From contig OZ024931.1 in NCBI GenBank assembly GCA_964017235.1, positions 96,800,221 through 96,864,220 on the forward strand: 64,000 bases of DNA. The letters run 5' to 3'. A program made the translations under genes and the position numbers. This document shows positions 22,956-36,500 of the stretch, one piece after another (the first letter of the stretch is position 1; the number at the start of each line of letters is the position of its first letter). The DNA is from Sabellastarte sp. h YS-2021 (taxonomy: Eukaryota > Annelida > Polychaeta > Sabellida > Sabellidae). The notes below the pieces were generated by a model. It saw only the letters and a list, made by a program, of their open reading frames with translations, ran no database searches and was not told the DNA's origin.

Positions 22956-24290
22956 ATTTACAGGTTAAATGCAGGCACACAATCATATAATGGCATTCAA
23001 GTTTATTGTAAATATTTAACCTCAACAACTACCAATATACAAGCCAGTACCAGCATACAACAATTTACAACAAAACAACAGTTTCAGACAAGAAGATAGT
23101 TAAAGTAGAAAATAACATATAGTCTATCAAATTTCTTTAGAATACTTCAGTCAATTACAGCTGTCATATACGAGTCCAATATTGTCCTACATCACAGGCA
23201 AGTACTGGTAAGCAGGACTGGTGAAGACATCAAGATTCATCTACCTAGTAAATAGCGATTCATTTTACTCCAGACACTTTGCAAGTAGGTCAGATAGACA
23301 ACGTAGCACATTTACTAATATCCCTGGTCATAAAGGGATCTCTGAGGAACTAGCACATATACAAGCAGTAAATGGGATGGTAGGATGTTCCATCACGAAT
23401 GTGTTCCAAATAAGGTAGTACAGGTCTACAGGGTGGTGCTGACAATAGTCTACAATAAAAGGTACTCTTTAGTAACTAGATTGAGCAACATTTTATAAGA
23501 AATAAGATATGAATAAGCTACAATAGCTGAAGCATAAGTAGTGCTCATAATACTAAGGTAAGTAATTCCAGCTAAAGAGGACAACAGAAGCATTAACCCA
23601 CGAGTTGCTAGTTATAATATAACTTGGTTCATAAAGTTGTTTATAATAAAATCAGTGATTATCTACATTACAACTTTCAAATTAACTATAGGCCAGTTGC
23701 AACAAAGCATAATTAAATATGGGCAAAAGTTAATCAAATACATAGGACTGTGTATAAAAATACTTAAGTACTGTATCATAATATACAACAAATAAAATTG
23801 GCAAAGGAAATACTTACATTATACAACACCCCCACAGAAATAACCCAAAACACAACTTGTGTCACCCTGAGTACAAACTTTGTGAGACAGAACAACAGAC
23901 CAAGCCCACCAAAATAAAAACAAGCAACATTTCCATATTAGAAACCAATATAAATGACCACTGGTTTTACTGGGCCTCAGCCCTCAGTGACTTCTCACAC
24001 TCTGATACACATAAAACAGAACCCCTGATTAGCAAAACAAAGTGCACAAATCTCTGTGTCACAACTCCTTGACATCTATTTAACTGGACCCTTGATTTAC
24101 CACATAATGCACACAACTATGTTTAGGAAGACATCAAATTCCTTGAATAATAGAAATACACAATGCACACAAAAACTCTGAAATACATACCATTACACAA
24201 CAAATGGCTTGGTTAAGGTTGTTAGATAAACTTAAAATCACATCTCTGCATTGGCCATTGGGTTGGATGGCTAAAAAAAAACTACTGTTA
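22956..24290 (-). other. possible LTR and AT-rich flank
   Basis: If the PBS call is right, the sequence upstream on the minus strand is the 5' LTR, but I cannot find its other end or a second copy. The region is AT-rich and without coding sequence. Confidence 0.3.
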
Positions 24291-24299
24291 GGGAACGGT

Positions 24300-24893
24300 A
24301 ATTATTTCTAATAAAAAATTAAATTACAACAAAATTTTTCAAATTTGTTTTTGCCTTATGTGCCCTTTATTATTGCTTTTGCAGCTTTAGAATGTATTGA
24401 GAGGTTATCGGAAATGATATTCATGGACTCTAGATACCCTGTTACATTTACCCCTGACCACCTCCTATTGGTCAAATTGGGGTCATAAAATAGCATATTT
24501 TGTCTTTTGGCCTTTTATCTCCTTTAGTATTGCTTTTACAGCTTTAGAATGTATTGCCAGATTATAGGAAAACCATACACAGGGATTCTAGATACCTGGT
24601 CATATGTACCGTAAGTATTCTTTTTAGTAGGCATATTTTACATCTGAAACAACTCTTCTGACAAACTATAGCATTTAGTAAATTAACTTTTCACAATTTA
24701 TGACCATAGAAAACAAAATAAAGCTTACATTTTTTTCTTTCATGCTGATGCACAAACCTCCACACTGCTTAACTTTCACGTCTTCTCTCAGCGCTGCTGG
24801 TGTTTCTTTCTAAAACCTTTTTCTACTTTTATACTATGTTGCATCTAACTTTGTGGAGATGCTTTGTTTTTGTCAGCAAAAACATTTTTCTAG
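24300..24893 (+). mobile_element. Helitron-like element, 3' part
   Basis: Two diverged units (about 24345-24480 and 24515-24610) with CCTTTATTATTGCTTTTGCA and AATTGGGGTCATAAAATAGC match the array of the element at 51145-52262. The 3' end has stems TGTTTTTG (24865-24872) and CAAAAACA (24877-24884) around a TCAG loop, then TTTTTCTAG, with T following at 24894. The 5' end was not located. Confidence 0.6.
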
Positions 24894-25079
24894 TTTATGT
24901 CTGTCATGGTAACTGTATTCAGTGTGCAAATATTGCGTACTCTTTTTTTTTTTTTTTTTGTCCAATAGAACTTCAAGGAAGTGAGGACATGATTGCATAT
25001 CTGATAAAACTGGAAGTGTCATTGGACCTACTTTTTGTGTCACCAGCATTTATGCTGCGTGGCATATAGGCATTGCTTC
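24894..25079. other. unassigned sequence with a T-run
   Basis: A 16-18 base T-run (about 24942-24959) is followed by TCCAATAG and a short open frame (ELQGSEDMIAYLIKLEVSL). It superficially resembles an acceptor plus exon, but there is no donor and the frame ends at once; I do not call a gene. Confidence 0.25.
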
Positions 25080-28000
25080 GTCATCCAATTTTCTGGCGTA
25101 GGCGTCGTCTGTCGTCATCGTCGTCACACTTTGTATTCCGGACATTATCTCAAAATGGCTTGTTGGATTTAATTCAAATTTGGCATGTGGATGTAACTGG
25201 TCCTGAGTAGTGTTAGGAATCGGTCAGAAAAATCAGAATCGATTAATCGGCCATTCTTAGCGATTTATTATCGATTATAATCGCCTTTCTGCTTGTTTTT
25301 CAAGAAAGACAAGGAATTCTTTATTTTTTCTCAAATATCAGAATACAGCAGTTTTTCTATCAATCAAGTCTAAAATAATCCATGTTATTTGGTTCCAGTT
25401 TGTGGTAGGGAAGGGGGGTATCATTGAAAGACTAAGCAAGTATGCTTATGAGCAATAATGTAGTAATCTACTAAGGCAACCTTAACAGTTAAAATTTTTC
25501 ATTTATTTCCATCAACCCTTTTCAGCTTAAAAATCATTTATGGTGTTTGAATGTAACTTCAGCAGATAAAAAAACAACCAAGAATGCTGAAAGTTAAAAT
25601 AAACATATTTCAACCACTTTTATTCAACATCACTCCATGCTTCTTTTTTATAACACATAATCGTATCTTCTGCCTTATATTTTACTCCAAGCTGTAAACA
25701 GTCTCCTGTAATCTTTTCTCTGAGTTTAGGTTACTGTAAAGTATTGGCCTATTGTTCTATTAAATTTCTGTCATCCTGAAAAAAAATATTCCATGAATTT
25801 TGCTTTTTAAGCCGATCTACATGATCTATTCATTTTATATAATTATAATTTCTTAAATACTGTACAATTCAGAGTATGATAATGTACTAAACATTTAATT
25901 TTTATTATTCAACAAAAGTTGTCAAAAACATTCATGGCAAATTGCTGAAGTGTTACAGTGAATGAGGCCTGTTCTCTCCACTTGATTGATGGCCAATCTT
26001 GTTATTCCCCATTTGCAGGGAGTATGCATGGTGTTTATGATGCAGTGAAAGTTAAATTTAACTTAGGTTACACTTAGTTTATTGTCTTAAAAGATCTTTT
26101 AAACTGTATACAAAAATCTCGAGTTTTAGTCTTACCCAACAGGAAGTATCAGTGAAACAAATATGGCAGATAATGTAAACAAATGTCACAGATATAAAAT
26201 GCTAAATATTTACACAAAAACTAAAATTGGGTGACTTTTAAACTTTATTTTCGATTCATAATCGATTCTTAACATGAGAATTGATTTTCTACATTGAAAT
26301 TTGTAAAAAGACGTCGAATCGATTTTCCGTCGAATCGTTGGACCACTAGTCCTGAGGGTGTGCTGTATAGTTTTGTGACCTTAAACTCCCACTAGTAAGA
26401 TACTTAAACTCATTTTAAGTTTTTTCGTTTCCGGACAGTATCTCAAAAATGGCTTGATGGATTTAATTCAAATTTAGCATGTGGTTGTAACTAGTTTTGG
26501 AGGTGTGCCCTATTTTAAGGTGACCTTAAACTCCCACGTATAAAAAACTTATGTCCAGTTTATGTTTTTTCTTTCTCCATGGAGTATACTGAAAATAACT
26601 TCAGAAATCTCATTCAACTTTTGCATGTATATGTAACTGGCCATAGGTAAGTGCCGTACAATAAGGTGACCTTAAACTCCCAGTAATAACAGAATTATAT
26701 TCACTTTAAGTTTGGTAATTTTTGAACAGTATTTCAAATATTGTGCAATTCTAGGCATATTTTAGTTGTGGATGTAACAAACCTTGAACAGAACCTTCAG
26801 AAAAAGATTACCTTAAACTCGCTAAAATATACAGCAGTGCAAACAAACTTTGAGTTTAAGGTTGGGACAGTATTTTTGGTGTTTGGAAGATATTTTATAT
26901 GCTAATTAGGACTTTTCACATTGATATTCATCATGTACATATGTCTCCACAAAAAATGGTCTCTTTTGTAGGGTTATAGTAAATTGCTGATATTTTATAA
27001 ACTTATGAGTTTAAGGTTGCATTAGTTTGTGTCAATAGCAGCTATGATAGAAAACATACATGGTCAGTGTCGTCGTCACACTTACTTTCCAGACAGTATC
27101 TCAAAAATGGCTTGATGAATTATATTCCAATTTGGCATGTTGATGTAACTGTTCCTCAATGTGTGCCCTATTTAAAGTGACCTTAAACTCACAGTAGTAA
27201 GATACTTATATTGTGTTGAAGGTTTTTCCTTTCCGGACAGTATCTCAAAAATGGGTTGACAGATTCAATTCAAATTTGGCATGTGGTTGTAACTGGATTT
27301 CAAGGTGTGCCCTATTTTAAGGTGACCTTAACCTCTCATGTATTAAAAAGTTATGTTAAGTTTAAGTTTTTTTACTTTTCTGTAAAGTATACTAAAGATA
27401 ACTTAAGAAACTTCATCCAAATTTTTCATGTATATGTAACTGACCATAGATAAGTGCCTCACATTAAGGTGACCTTAAACTCCCAGTAATAACAGAATTA
27501 TATTCACTTTAAGTTTGGCAATTTTTCAACAGTATTTCAAACACTATGCAATTCTAAGCGTCTTTCAGGTTGTGAATGTAACAAACCGTGAACAAAACCT
27601 ACAGGAAAAGATTCCCTTAAACTCCCTCACAGCTGCAAACTAATTTTGAGTTTAAGGTTGGGACAATTTTTTGGTATTTAAAAGATATTTGATGTGCTAA
27701 TTCAGACTTTATTCTTTGATATTCATCATGTACATCTGTCTACACCAAAAAAAGTTTCTTTTGTAAGGTTATAGTAAATTCCTGATATTTCATAAACTTA
27801 TGAGTTTAAGGTTGCATTACTTTTGTGTCACTAGCAGCTATATTGGAGGACAAGTATGGTCAGTGTCATTGTCACACTTCCTTCGCAGACAGTATCTTCA
27901 TGATGGATGAAATTCAGATTTGGCATGTGGATGTAACTGGTACTCAAGGTGTGCCCTGTTTTAAGGTGACCTTAAACTCCCACTAGTAACATCCTTCTAT

Positions 28001-30480
28001 TGATTTTAAGTTTTTCCGTTTTTAGACAGTATCTCTTTTTACATGTATATGTAACTGGCCATAGACAAGTGCATACATTAAGGTGACCTTAAACTCCCAG
28101 TAATAACACATTGTCAGTGTCGTCGTCACACTTCCTTTCCAGACAGTATCTCAAAAATGGCATGATGGAATAAATTCAAATTTGGCATGTGGATGTAACT
28201 GGTGATCAAGGTGTGCCCTGTTTTAAGGTGACCTTAAACTCTCACTAGTAACATACTTATATTGATTTTAAGTTTTTCTGTTTCCAGACAGTTTCTCGAA
28301 AATGGGTTGATGGATTCAATTAAAATTTAGCATGTGATTGTAACTGGTATTCAAGGTGTGTCCTATTCTAAGGTGACCTTAAACTCTCACTAGTAACATA
28401 CTTATATTGATTTTAAGTTTTTCTGTTTCCAGACAGTTTCTCGAAAATGGGTTGATGGATTCAATTAAAATTTAGCCTGTGATTGTAACTGGTATTCAAG
28501 GTGTGTCCTAATCTAAGATGACCTTAAACTCCCATGTATAAAAGAATTATGTTGAGTTTAAGTTTTTTTATTTTTCCATAGAGTATACTGAAGATAACTT
28601 GAGAAATTTCATTCAAATGTTGCATGTATATGTAACTGACTATAGATAAGTGCCATACATTAAGGTGACCTTAAACTCCCAGTAATAACATGTTGTTAGT
28701 GTTGTCGTCACACTTCCTTTCCAGGCAGTATATCAAAAATGACATGATGGATTAAATTCAAATTTGGCATGTGGATGTAACTGGTATTCAAGGTGTGTAT
28801 TATTTTAAGGTGACCTTAAACTCCTATGTATAAAAGAATTATGTTGAGTTTAAGTTTTTTACTTTTCTGTAAAGTATAGTGAAGATAACTTGAGAAACTT
28901 TATTCAAATTTTGCATGTATATGTAACTGGCCATAGATAAGTGCCACACATTAAGGTGACCTTAAACTCCCTGTAATAACACATTGTGAGTGTCGTCGTC
29001 ACACTTCCTTTCCAGACAGTATCTCAAAAATGGCATGATGGATTAAATTCATACTTGGCATGTGGATGTAACTCGTACTCAAGGTGTGCCCACTAGTAAC
29101 ATACTTATATTGATTTTAAGTTTTTCCATTTCCACACAGTATCTTAAAAGTGGGTTGATCGATTCAATTCAAATTTAGCATGTGGTTGTAACTGGTATTC
29201 AAAGTGTGTCCTATTCTAAGGTGACCATAAACTCCCATGTAAAAAAGAACTATGTTGAGTTTAAGTTTTTTAATTTTTTAATAGAGTATGCTGAAAATAA
29301 CTTAAGAAATTTCATTCAAATTTTCCATGTATATGTAACTGACCATAGATAAGTGCCATACATTAAGATGACCTTAAACTCCCAGTAATAGCACATTGTC
29401 AGTGTTGTTGTCACACTTCCTTTCCAGGCAGTATCTCAAAAATGACATGATGGATTAAATTCAAATTTGGCATGTAGGTGTATCTGGTATTCACGGTGTG
29501 TATTATTTTAAGGTGATCTTAAACTCCTATGTATAGAAGAGTTTAATTTTTTTTATTTTACTGTAGAGTATACTGAAGATAACATAAGAAATTTCATTCA
29601 AATTTTCCATGTATATGTAACTGGCCATAGATAAGTACCACACATTAAGGTGACCTTAAGCTCCCAGTAATAACACATTGTCAGTGTCATCGTCACACTT
29701 CCTTTCCAGACAGTATCTCAAAAATGGCATGATGGATTAAATTCATATTTGGCATGTAGATGTAACTCATACTCGAGGTGTGCCCTGTTTTAAGGTGACC
29801 TTACACTCCCACTAGTAACATACTTATATTGATTTTAAGTTTTTCTGTTTCCACACAGTATTTCCAAAATGGGTTGACAGATTTATTCAAATTTGGCATG
29901 TTGTTGTTACTGGTATTCAAGGCGTGTCCTATTTTAAGGTGACCTCCCATTTATAAAAGTTTTCTGTTGAGTTTAGGTTTTTAAGTTTTCCATAGAGTAT
30001 ACTGAAGATACCTTGAGAAATTTCATTGAAATTTTGCATGTATATGTAACTGGCCATAGGTAAGTGCCATATATTAAGGTAACCTTGAACTCCCAGTAGT
30101 AACACATTGTCAGTGTCGTCACACTTCCGTTCCACACAGTATCTCAAAAATGGCATGATGGATTAAATTCAAATTTGTTATGTGGATGTAACTCATCCTC
30201 AAGGTATGCCCTATTTTAAGATGAACTTAAACTCCCACTAGTAACAAACTTATATTGATTTTAAGTTTTTCCGTTTCCAGACAGTATCTCAAAAATGGGT
30301 TGACAGATTCAATTCAAATTTGGCATGTGGTTGTAACTGGTATTCAAGGTGTGTCCTGTTTTAAGATGACCTTAAACTCCAATGTATAAAAGAATTATGT
30401 TGAGTTTCAGTTTTTTATTTAGTGTATAGTATAGAGTATACTGAAGATAACTTGAGAAATTTCATTAAAATTTTGCATGT
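25080..30480. repeat. long irregular satellite array
   Basis: Two alternating sub-units recur. One contains CCAGACAGTATCTCAAAAAT and TTTGGCATGTGGATGTAAC. The other contains GAGTATACTGAAGATAAC and TGCATGTATATGTAACTGG. Both carry AAGGTGACCTTAAACTCCCA. Sub-units are roughly 140-150 bases and combine into longer units with deletions between copies. The array is interrupted by the MITE at 25208-26348. Open frames in it are repeat artefacts. Confidence 0.85.
25208..26348. mobile_element. hAT-type MITE with 8-bp target duplication
   Basis: The 8-bp direct repeat GTCCTGAG flanks it exactly (25200-25207 and 26349-26356), and without the insert the satellite unit is continuous. The ends are imperfect inverted repeats beginning TAGTGTTAGGAATCG and, on the other strand, TAGTGGTCCAACGATTCG. 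Eight-base duplications with TAGTG/CAGTG ends are characteristic of hAT transposons. ATCGATT motifs cluster near both ends. There is no transposase. Partial copies of the same family are at 37087-37790 and 47738-48018. Confidence 0.85.
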
Positions 30481-30499
30481 ATATACATAACTGTGCAGG

Positions 30500-30980
30500 T
30501 TTAAATGCATGAGAACTTGTATGTGATTGCTTTCTTGGCAATTTCTGCAACAAGTGTTTTCGTGGCAACACTTTTTCTGTTTCTTGGTCTTTTATTTTGT
30601 GGGCATTTAACATTATTCAAAACTTTCAAAATATGTTCATTACAAGAGGAACTTGTGATTTGGTTTTAGGCAACATTTGCCAACACTTTTCCTGTTGTTT
30701 TTCACTTTTAAATTGGTGGGATCTTAACTAGTATTTTCAGGATATATTTCATGCAAGGGGAACTACAAGAGTAGTGATGATGCTTTTTTGCAAGTTTTTG
30801 GTAACAGCTGCTGCCATGGCAACACTTTTTCTGTATTGTTTTTCAAATTGTGATTTTGTGGGTACTTGTCAACATTTTCTCATTTTTCTTGGGTATAAAA
30901 AAACTTTTTGCGGGTTCTTTGCGTCCCAAACCCCATGGCAACACTTTATCTTTTTCCTGAATTTCCTGCTTAGTGCTGAC
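30500..30980. repeat. short diverged repeats with GGCAACACTTTTTCTGT
   Basis: About four diverged units of roughly 120 bases share GGCAACACTTTTTCTGT-like and GATTTTGTGGG-like strings. They follow directly on the satellite and may be its non-satellite tail. Confidence 0.45.
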
Positions 30981-31678
30981 ATCTAGTAAAAACTTGGTAA
31001 GTGATAACTTCATGTGTTTGCCTCCCTGTCTGCCTGTGTCCATTTGTCATATCCTGTACATTGGATCTAGGTTATATTTTTTCAACAAGTTGGAGCCTCA
31101 CCATGGCTCGGTACTTCTCAAGGATTGTCTGGATCTGCAAAAATACTGCCAGTCAGCCAACTATTTATGTCCAGCACAATTTTTGTCCTTTTGAATTTCA
31201 TCCGCTTCAGTCTTTAACCAAAGCTGGTGACACAGTACAGTTCTTCTGAATTCTTGTCTATCTTAGCATCAAGTCAATTTGATTGTAGAACTTACGCACT
31301 CCATCCTCATCAACCTGGATTAAGAGTGGTTAGACTATGAAGGGGTTGAGCCAATCTGCTCAATCCGGCTCCAGAGTAGGGTTTAACTTTACCTTCCTGG
31401 ACCCATATTGTTACTGTTCACACCTTATCCTTTATCTGCTTCAGTTTGAATTAATCCAAGATCCAAGTAAATTCACCTGTCTGAACGCCAGGAAAGAAAT
31501 TGCAGCCAATAATTTCCAATAACCTAATTTTACATCCTTAAACTCTAAGATTAGTAAGAAGCCAGATGTAACAGGTCAACCCATTTGTATAAAAATCATT
31601 GATCTTGAAAAAACATTCCTTCAGCAACATGACCTTGATCATATGTACAAACTCTAGTAATAATAATTTTTATTTCAG

Positions 31679-32100
31679 GTTGCTCCATTCTTGCAGCAGA
31701 TGGTGGTGGGTCGCTATACATGAACAATGACAAGCTCCCAGGAACATTTCCTCTGTGATAAACTGATAATGCATGTAGATGTTTTTAATTGGTCAAATTT
31801 GTTATTTCTTCATATTTTTCATTTTATAAAAAATCTCTGTGAAACCTTGCATATTGAATGTGACCTGTTGGACACATAAAATGGTTAAATTTGGTTTTAA
31901 TTCAAACCTATAACTTCAAACATACATGGTAGGAGAGTAAAATCATTCATATATTTCATCGTTCATTGGATTAAAAACAAATTTAAAAGTTTGTAATGCA
32001 GCATTGAAAGTACAAAAAATATCAGAACTACATAATCAAATATGAAAATGTAAAATTTACATCATTGAGCATTGGCAATAAAATACTTGTATCCTAGAGT
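31679..32100 (+). CDS. terminal exon and 3'UTR of the unrecognised host gene
   Basis: A strong acceptor (TAATTTTTATTTCAG) precedes 31679. In the phase left by the exon at 779-886 the frame reads VAPFLQQMVVGRYT and stops at TGA 31721-31723. In the alternative phase an ORF continues 25 codons to a TGA near 31757, so the phase matters. An AT-rich 3'UTR follows with AATAAA at 32077-32082, about 20 bases before a plausible cleavage site. No satellite or element unit is seen in 31560-32100, unlike the flanks, which fits retained host sequence. Confidence 0.5.
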
Positions 32101-32694
32101 TGGTGCCTATCATGCCAAGTCTAGAAACTGTTATGTTTGATGTTGCTTCTTTCTGGCAGAATTTTAGTGGTTTTATTGGTCTTCTGAATGGCAGGGTCAT
32201 TCATCAGTGCCCGTTGTTTTTCAATAAATGACAAATCTTAATAAAAGCTTCCATTCAAAGCAATTTAATATAATAAAACTTCAATTTCAATATATTTTCA
32301 TTAATTCAAAAACAAATAATAATGATAAAATTCCTGCCATGCAGGACAGTTTACACAAAACAAATGAAAATAACCCAAATTTAGTTAATGCATTTTCTGT
32401 AAATTTTGAAGATGTTACGTTTACTTAGAATTTCTTTAAAACATGTCCAAAAGCAAGCTAAAAACTCTCTTGTTTAAACTTCTGTGTGGAAACAAAGCTG
32501 GGCTGTCAAGATCTTTTCATTCAATTCTTCATATGGTAGCTGCTAATCACTGTCATTAATTTTGTTTACCAAAAGCAGCACATGATACACCATGCCTGAT
32601 AGTAAGATTTCCAAGTTTTTTTATGGCTCATGGTTACCTATCACAGCTGTTATTTAACTGTCATAAATCTGTTTTTGCAGGCATTTTGAGTAAT
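32101..32694. other. flank with one arm of a direct repeat
   Basis: No gene is seen. The string CCATGCCTGATAGTAAGATT near 32590-32607 recurs with a mismatch at 34878-34895, on the other side of the CR1 LINE copy. A second AATAAA is at 32222-32227. Confidence 0.4.
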
Positions 32695-34830
32695 TATAGA
32701 CTAAACAGCTCTTCAAACCAGCCCCAAGCTGGATAACTGATCAGTATAGAACTGCCAAGTGCATGAGAAGGCAGTATGAACGCGCCTGGAGAAGAGACAA
32801 ATCCTCTGAAAATCGTTCCCGTCTTCGACGGCAGATAAACAGATGTATCCACATTCTAAATAGAAACAAGGGGTGTTTCTACCGTGATCTAGTTAGTGAA
32901 AATTGCGGTGATAGTAAGTGGTTATGGCATGCACTAAATAGAACATTGAGTCGGTCAAATTCTACTGTCCTCCCATCCTTTGATGATGAAAAATCTTTAG
33001 GAAACAGATTTGGTTCGTTTTTCATTGATAAAATTAAAAAGATTCGAGACACCTTTAAATACACCTGATCTCAGGTTCTTCACCCAGACAAGGAGCTGCC
33101 GACTTTCAGTTCCTTTCAAGTTGTCACTGTTACTGAAGTCCTTAAGTTTATCAAGGAATCCCCTTCAAAAACTTGCTCCCTTGATCCATGCTCCACTCAC
33201 ATTGTGAAACAATGTATTGACATTCTTCTCCCTTCATTGACTAAACTGGTTAACTTGTCCCTCAAAAATGGCATTTTCCCTAATCCTTTCAAACAGACTA
33301 TTGTCACACCCCTCCTCAAAAAGTCCACCCTTTCAAAAGAGGACTTGAAGAGCTATCGACCGGTGTCCGGTCTTAGCTTCTTGTCAAAATTGGTCGAGCG
33401 AATTGTGGCTGCCCAAATTAGATCTCACATGGATTCTCATGATCTTGGCAACACTTTCCAGTTAGCCTATAAGTTGGGGCACTCAACAGAAACTGCGTTG
33501 TTGTGCATCAAAAATGAGATTCACTTATCTCTGTCCAAGGGCATGCTTACAGCACTAGTGCTACTCGACCTGTCCGCGGCTTTTGACACTATCGATCATG
33601 ACACACTCCTATCCTGTTTGTCGTCTAGATTTGGTTTTGCTGGATCAGCACTAAAATGGTTTAGATCCTACCTCCAGGATCGTTTTCAGTCAGTCAAGAT
33701 TGGTTCCAGTCTTTCGAATTTGTTCAAATTGAAGTTTGGAGTCCCCCAAGGTTCTGTCTTAGGTCCTCTTCTGTTTTCCCTCTACACAACACCTCTTGGT
33801 CAAGTCATCAGAAAATATACCGGAGTCCGTTACCACTTCTATGCAGACGACACTCAGCTGTTCATTCACTTATCCCCTGATGATAGTCTCAAGTCTTTTG
33901 ACCGTCTTTTTTAAAATCGTGTTTGAATGATATTCAGGTCTGGAAACAAACTCAAGCTAAATCCTGATAAAACAGAATTCATAGTCTTCGGTGCCAAAGA
34001 CAGACACAAATGGCTCAGTGACTCATTTCCTGTCAATATCCTGGGCACTTGCCTCTCTCTCGCAGATGTTGTACGCAATCTGGGTGTTCTGTTTGATGCA
34101 AAGTTTTGTTTCACCAATCACGTAAATTCTGTTATCAAATCCTGTTTTATTAGCCTCAGGGACCTTCATCGCATCAGGAGGTTTCTTTCTGTGGATACAT
34201 CTGTGTTGATTGCAAATGCTCTGGTCAGTAGTCGTTTGGATTATTGCAATTCTCTTTTTCGCAGTTTGTCATCCCAAAATGCTACAAGGCTCCAATATGT
34301 TCAAAATGCACATGCACGGTTTGTCACTGGTGCTTCAAAGTACACTCACATTACATCCACCCTTAGGACACATCATTGGCTACCCATTAGACAACGTATT
34401 ATCTTCAAAACCCTAGTTTTGGTTTATAAGTACCTCACCACTGGCCAGCGGAAGTATTTTGCACCATATCTCCCCTTGTACAAATCTGCCATGAATATAA
34501 GACGTTCCAATCCCAAAAATTTGTTCCTTCAGGTTCCCTCTTACTGTGCTTCCATCCATAAATCAAAGGTCCATTTTAACAATAGTTTCTCATATGATGC
34601 CCCTAAGTGATGGAATGATCTTCCATATGATATACGCAGTGCTCCAAATCTCTCCAGTTTCAAAAGTCGACTCAAAACCTACCTATTTCAGAAATCATTC
34701 CCACCATAGCTTCTTACTACCGAACACCGGACCACCTCTCTGGGAACGACTCGGAACATGTCTAATGTCTTATGACTTATGCCTTATGAATTGGATGATG
34801 TGCCTTGGTGCATTTTGCTTTTTCAGATCT
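32695..34830 (+). pseudogene. CR1-type LINE, copy 1, 5' truncated
   Basis: Homology to copy 2 begins at AGACTAAACAGCTC (its equivalent is at 56786), between endonuclease and RT. RT motifs are LKSYRPVSGLSFLSKLVER, LVLLDLSAAFDTIDH, GVPQGSVLGPLLFSLYTTPL and the catalytic HFYADDTQLF (about 33840). The C-terminal region (LDYCNSLF, LQYVQNAHARFVTG, HWLPIRQRI) runs to TGA at 34608, where copy 2 reads through (KLWNDLPHDI). Breaks: stop at 33066, frame change near 33190, frame change near 33910, stop at 34608. The LINE machinery copies its RNA at a nicked target; this copy cannot encode it. Confidence 0.85.
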
Positions 34831-35190
34831 CTTTTAATAATCAATTTTTTTTTTGGAAGAATTTCTTCAAAAATACCATGCCTGATAGCAAGATTTTCAA
34901 GACTGTCAAAGGATGGTATTATCCAGATAACATGAGTGATATTAACATATTTTACCACTGCATCAGATGATTTGAACTGATTTCTATACAATTATCACAA
35001 AACACCAAATCTCAGAAATTCTTTAATATTTAACCCTGAAAAATGCAAGCAGTGACTTTCAAAAACTTTGAGGGGATGTAGCAAAAAGACTGTATCTCTG
35101 GAATTTCTGAATGGATTTTGCTACAAGTATTAGTTACAATAAGAATTTGCCTCAAAAGATTGCCACATACAATTTACATAGAATTCAACA
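34831..35190. other. unassigned flank
   Basis: No gene is seen. It holds a T-run near 34845 and the second arm of the direct repeat (about 34874-34904). The short frames here are not supported. Confidence 0.3.
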
Positions 35191-35199
35191 TTTTCATTG

Positions 35200-36500
35200 T
35201 GTTAATACATCCTACCCAACGGACATATGCTATGCGTGTCCGGTCTAGCTAAACAACAGAAAAAGCCGTCCTGTGTTTCCACAGGCAGGACCAGTCTTGA
35301 AGACTGACGAAGTGTGCATTCGCTAGGTGGTGCATCATACATCCTTCCTGTCTAGACAGCGTGATGTCATAGCATCTTTTTTGTTTGGCGCATGTACTGT
35401 GCAGACGGATTATTTTGTGAGATTTTAAAGTGTGAATATTTGTGGATTATCACAAGTTTAAAACGTTATTTCGCTTCTGCGGATATCTCCAGGTCAGAAA
35501 CGAGGAAGTTGTGGCCATTAATGGCAGGATTTGACTCACACAGTTTTTGTACAAGATGCCGTGACAAAGGTAAGGGCCCAGACTCCTGTATTTCTAAAAG
35601 TGACTGTAATTCCTGCAATGTGTTAACTAGTGATCAACACTTGCAGTTGTCAATTCCTAGTTACAAACTTAAAAAGGTGAGTCAAAGAAATCTAGTGATA
35701 CTCCTACTAAAGGTATGGACTCAGACAGTTCCTCCTCGTGGACTCAGGCTTAGTTTCTGTAGTGGGGGCAGTGGACGGCCAGGGGATGCTACAGCCTCCT
35801 GGTTCAAGTTCCAGCAGCATTGTAAAGAAGAAAAAGGTCACTTCTGAAGAAAAGACAAAGACTCCAGCTTCAAAACTGGCCAGGTCATCCACAGACAAGC
35901 CTGCCAAGTCAGACTCTGATAGCAGATCGGCCAAGTCTTCAGCTGATACTCAAATCAATGAACCTGACCAGAAATGCTCTGACAGATTCAACAGACTGGA
36001 GGCTTTACTTCTGGCAAGAACTTTGGATAGAACCGACCTTTCAGACTGTCAAGGTCACGCCAATGCACACTCCACCTACCCCTTCATCAAGCCGGCCAAC
36101 CAACCTCAGTCTCTCTCAGCCTGTCAACTGACCGGCACCCTCAGATTTGTATGGTATCAACCACCCACAAATATTAAACATTGGATTGAATGTAAGACCA
36201 AGATTCATTTAAACTGGAACAAGATAGCTTGTATACTTGGATATAGTTTGTGTGATGCCAATTTCAGAACTTGTTGTCAGAACTTGTATACCAAGGGAAA
36301 GGCACCTCACTACTCATCACGACCGGCAAAGGGTCAGCAGTCCTATAAATGACAATTATTGTGTAAATGCTCCAGTTTATGCAGGACTGCAGGCCAGGAG
36401 CAAAGAGACTAAATATTTGTCTGTCACCAGACTTTAAGGTTCACCAGAAAGACATTAGAACCTCAGACAGTATTAGAAAATTGTGCAACTAAGGTTAATG
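35200..36500 (+). pseudogene. DIRS gag-like ORF1 fragment, copy 4
   Basis: The N-terminal part (35392-35690) has a cysteine-rich segment, HSFCTRCRDKGKGPDSC followed by CNSC, of the kind found at the N-terminus of DIRS ORF1 proteins. Two frame changes then lead into 35738-36352 with a Ser/Lys-rich linker and a C-terminal part ending just before ATAAATGACAATTA, the same end-of-ORF1 string as in copy 2 (13927). The middle of gag is deleted. Upstream, 35215-35390 is GC-richer and may be the left end of the element (ACGGACATATGCTATGCG). No RT follows, so the copy is truncated after ORF1. Confidence 0.55.

Noticed and set aside
24942..25069. T-run plus CCAATAG followed by an open frame, resembling an acceptor and exon
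   Set aside because: No donor, the frame stops at once, and the T-run is probably a microsatellite.
25080..30480. Possible CRISPR-like or regulatory array
   Set aside because: Units are long, head-to-tail and imperfect with no unique spacers, and the DNA is clearly eukaryotic; it is a satellite.
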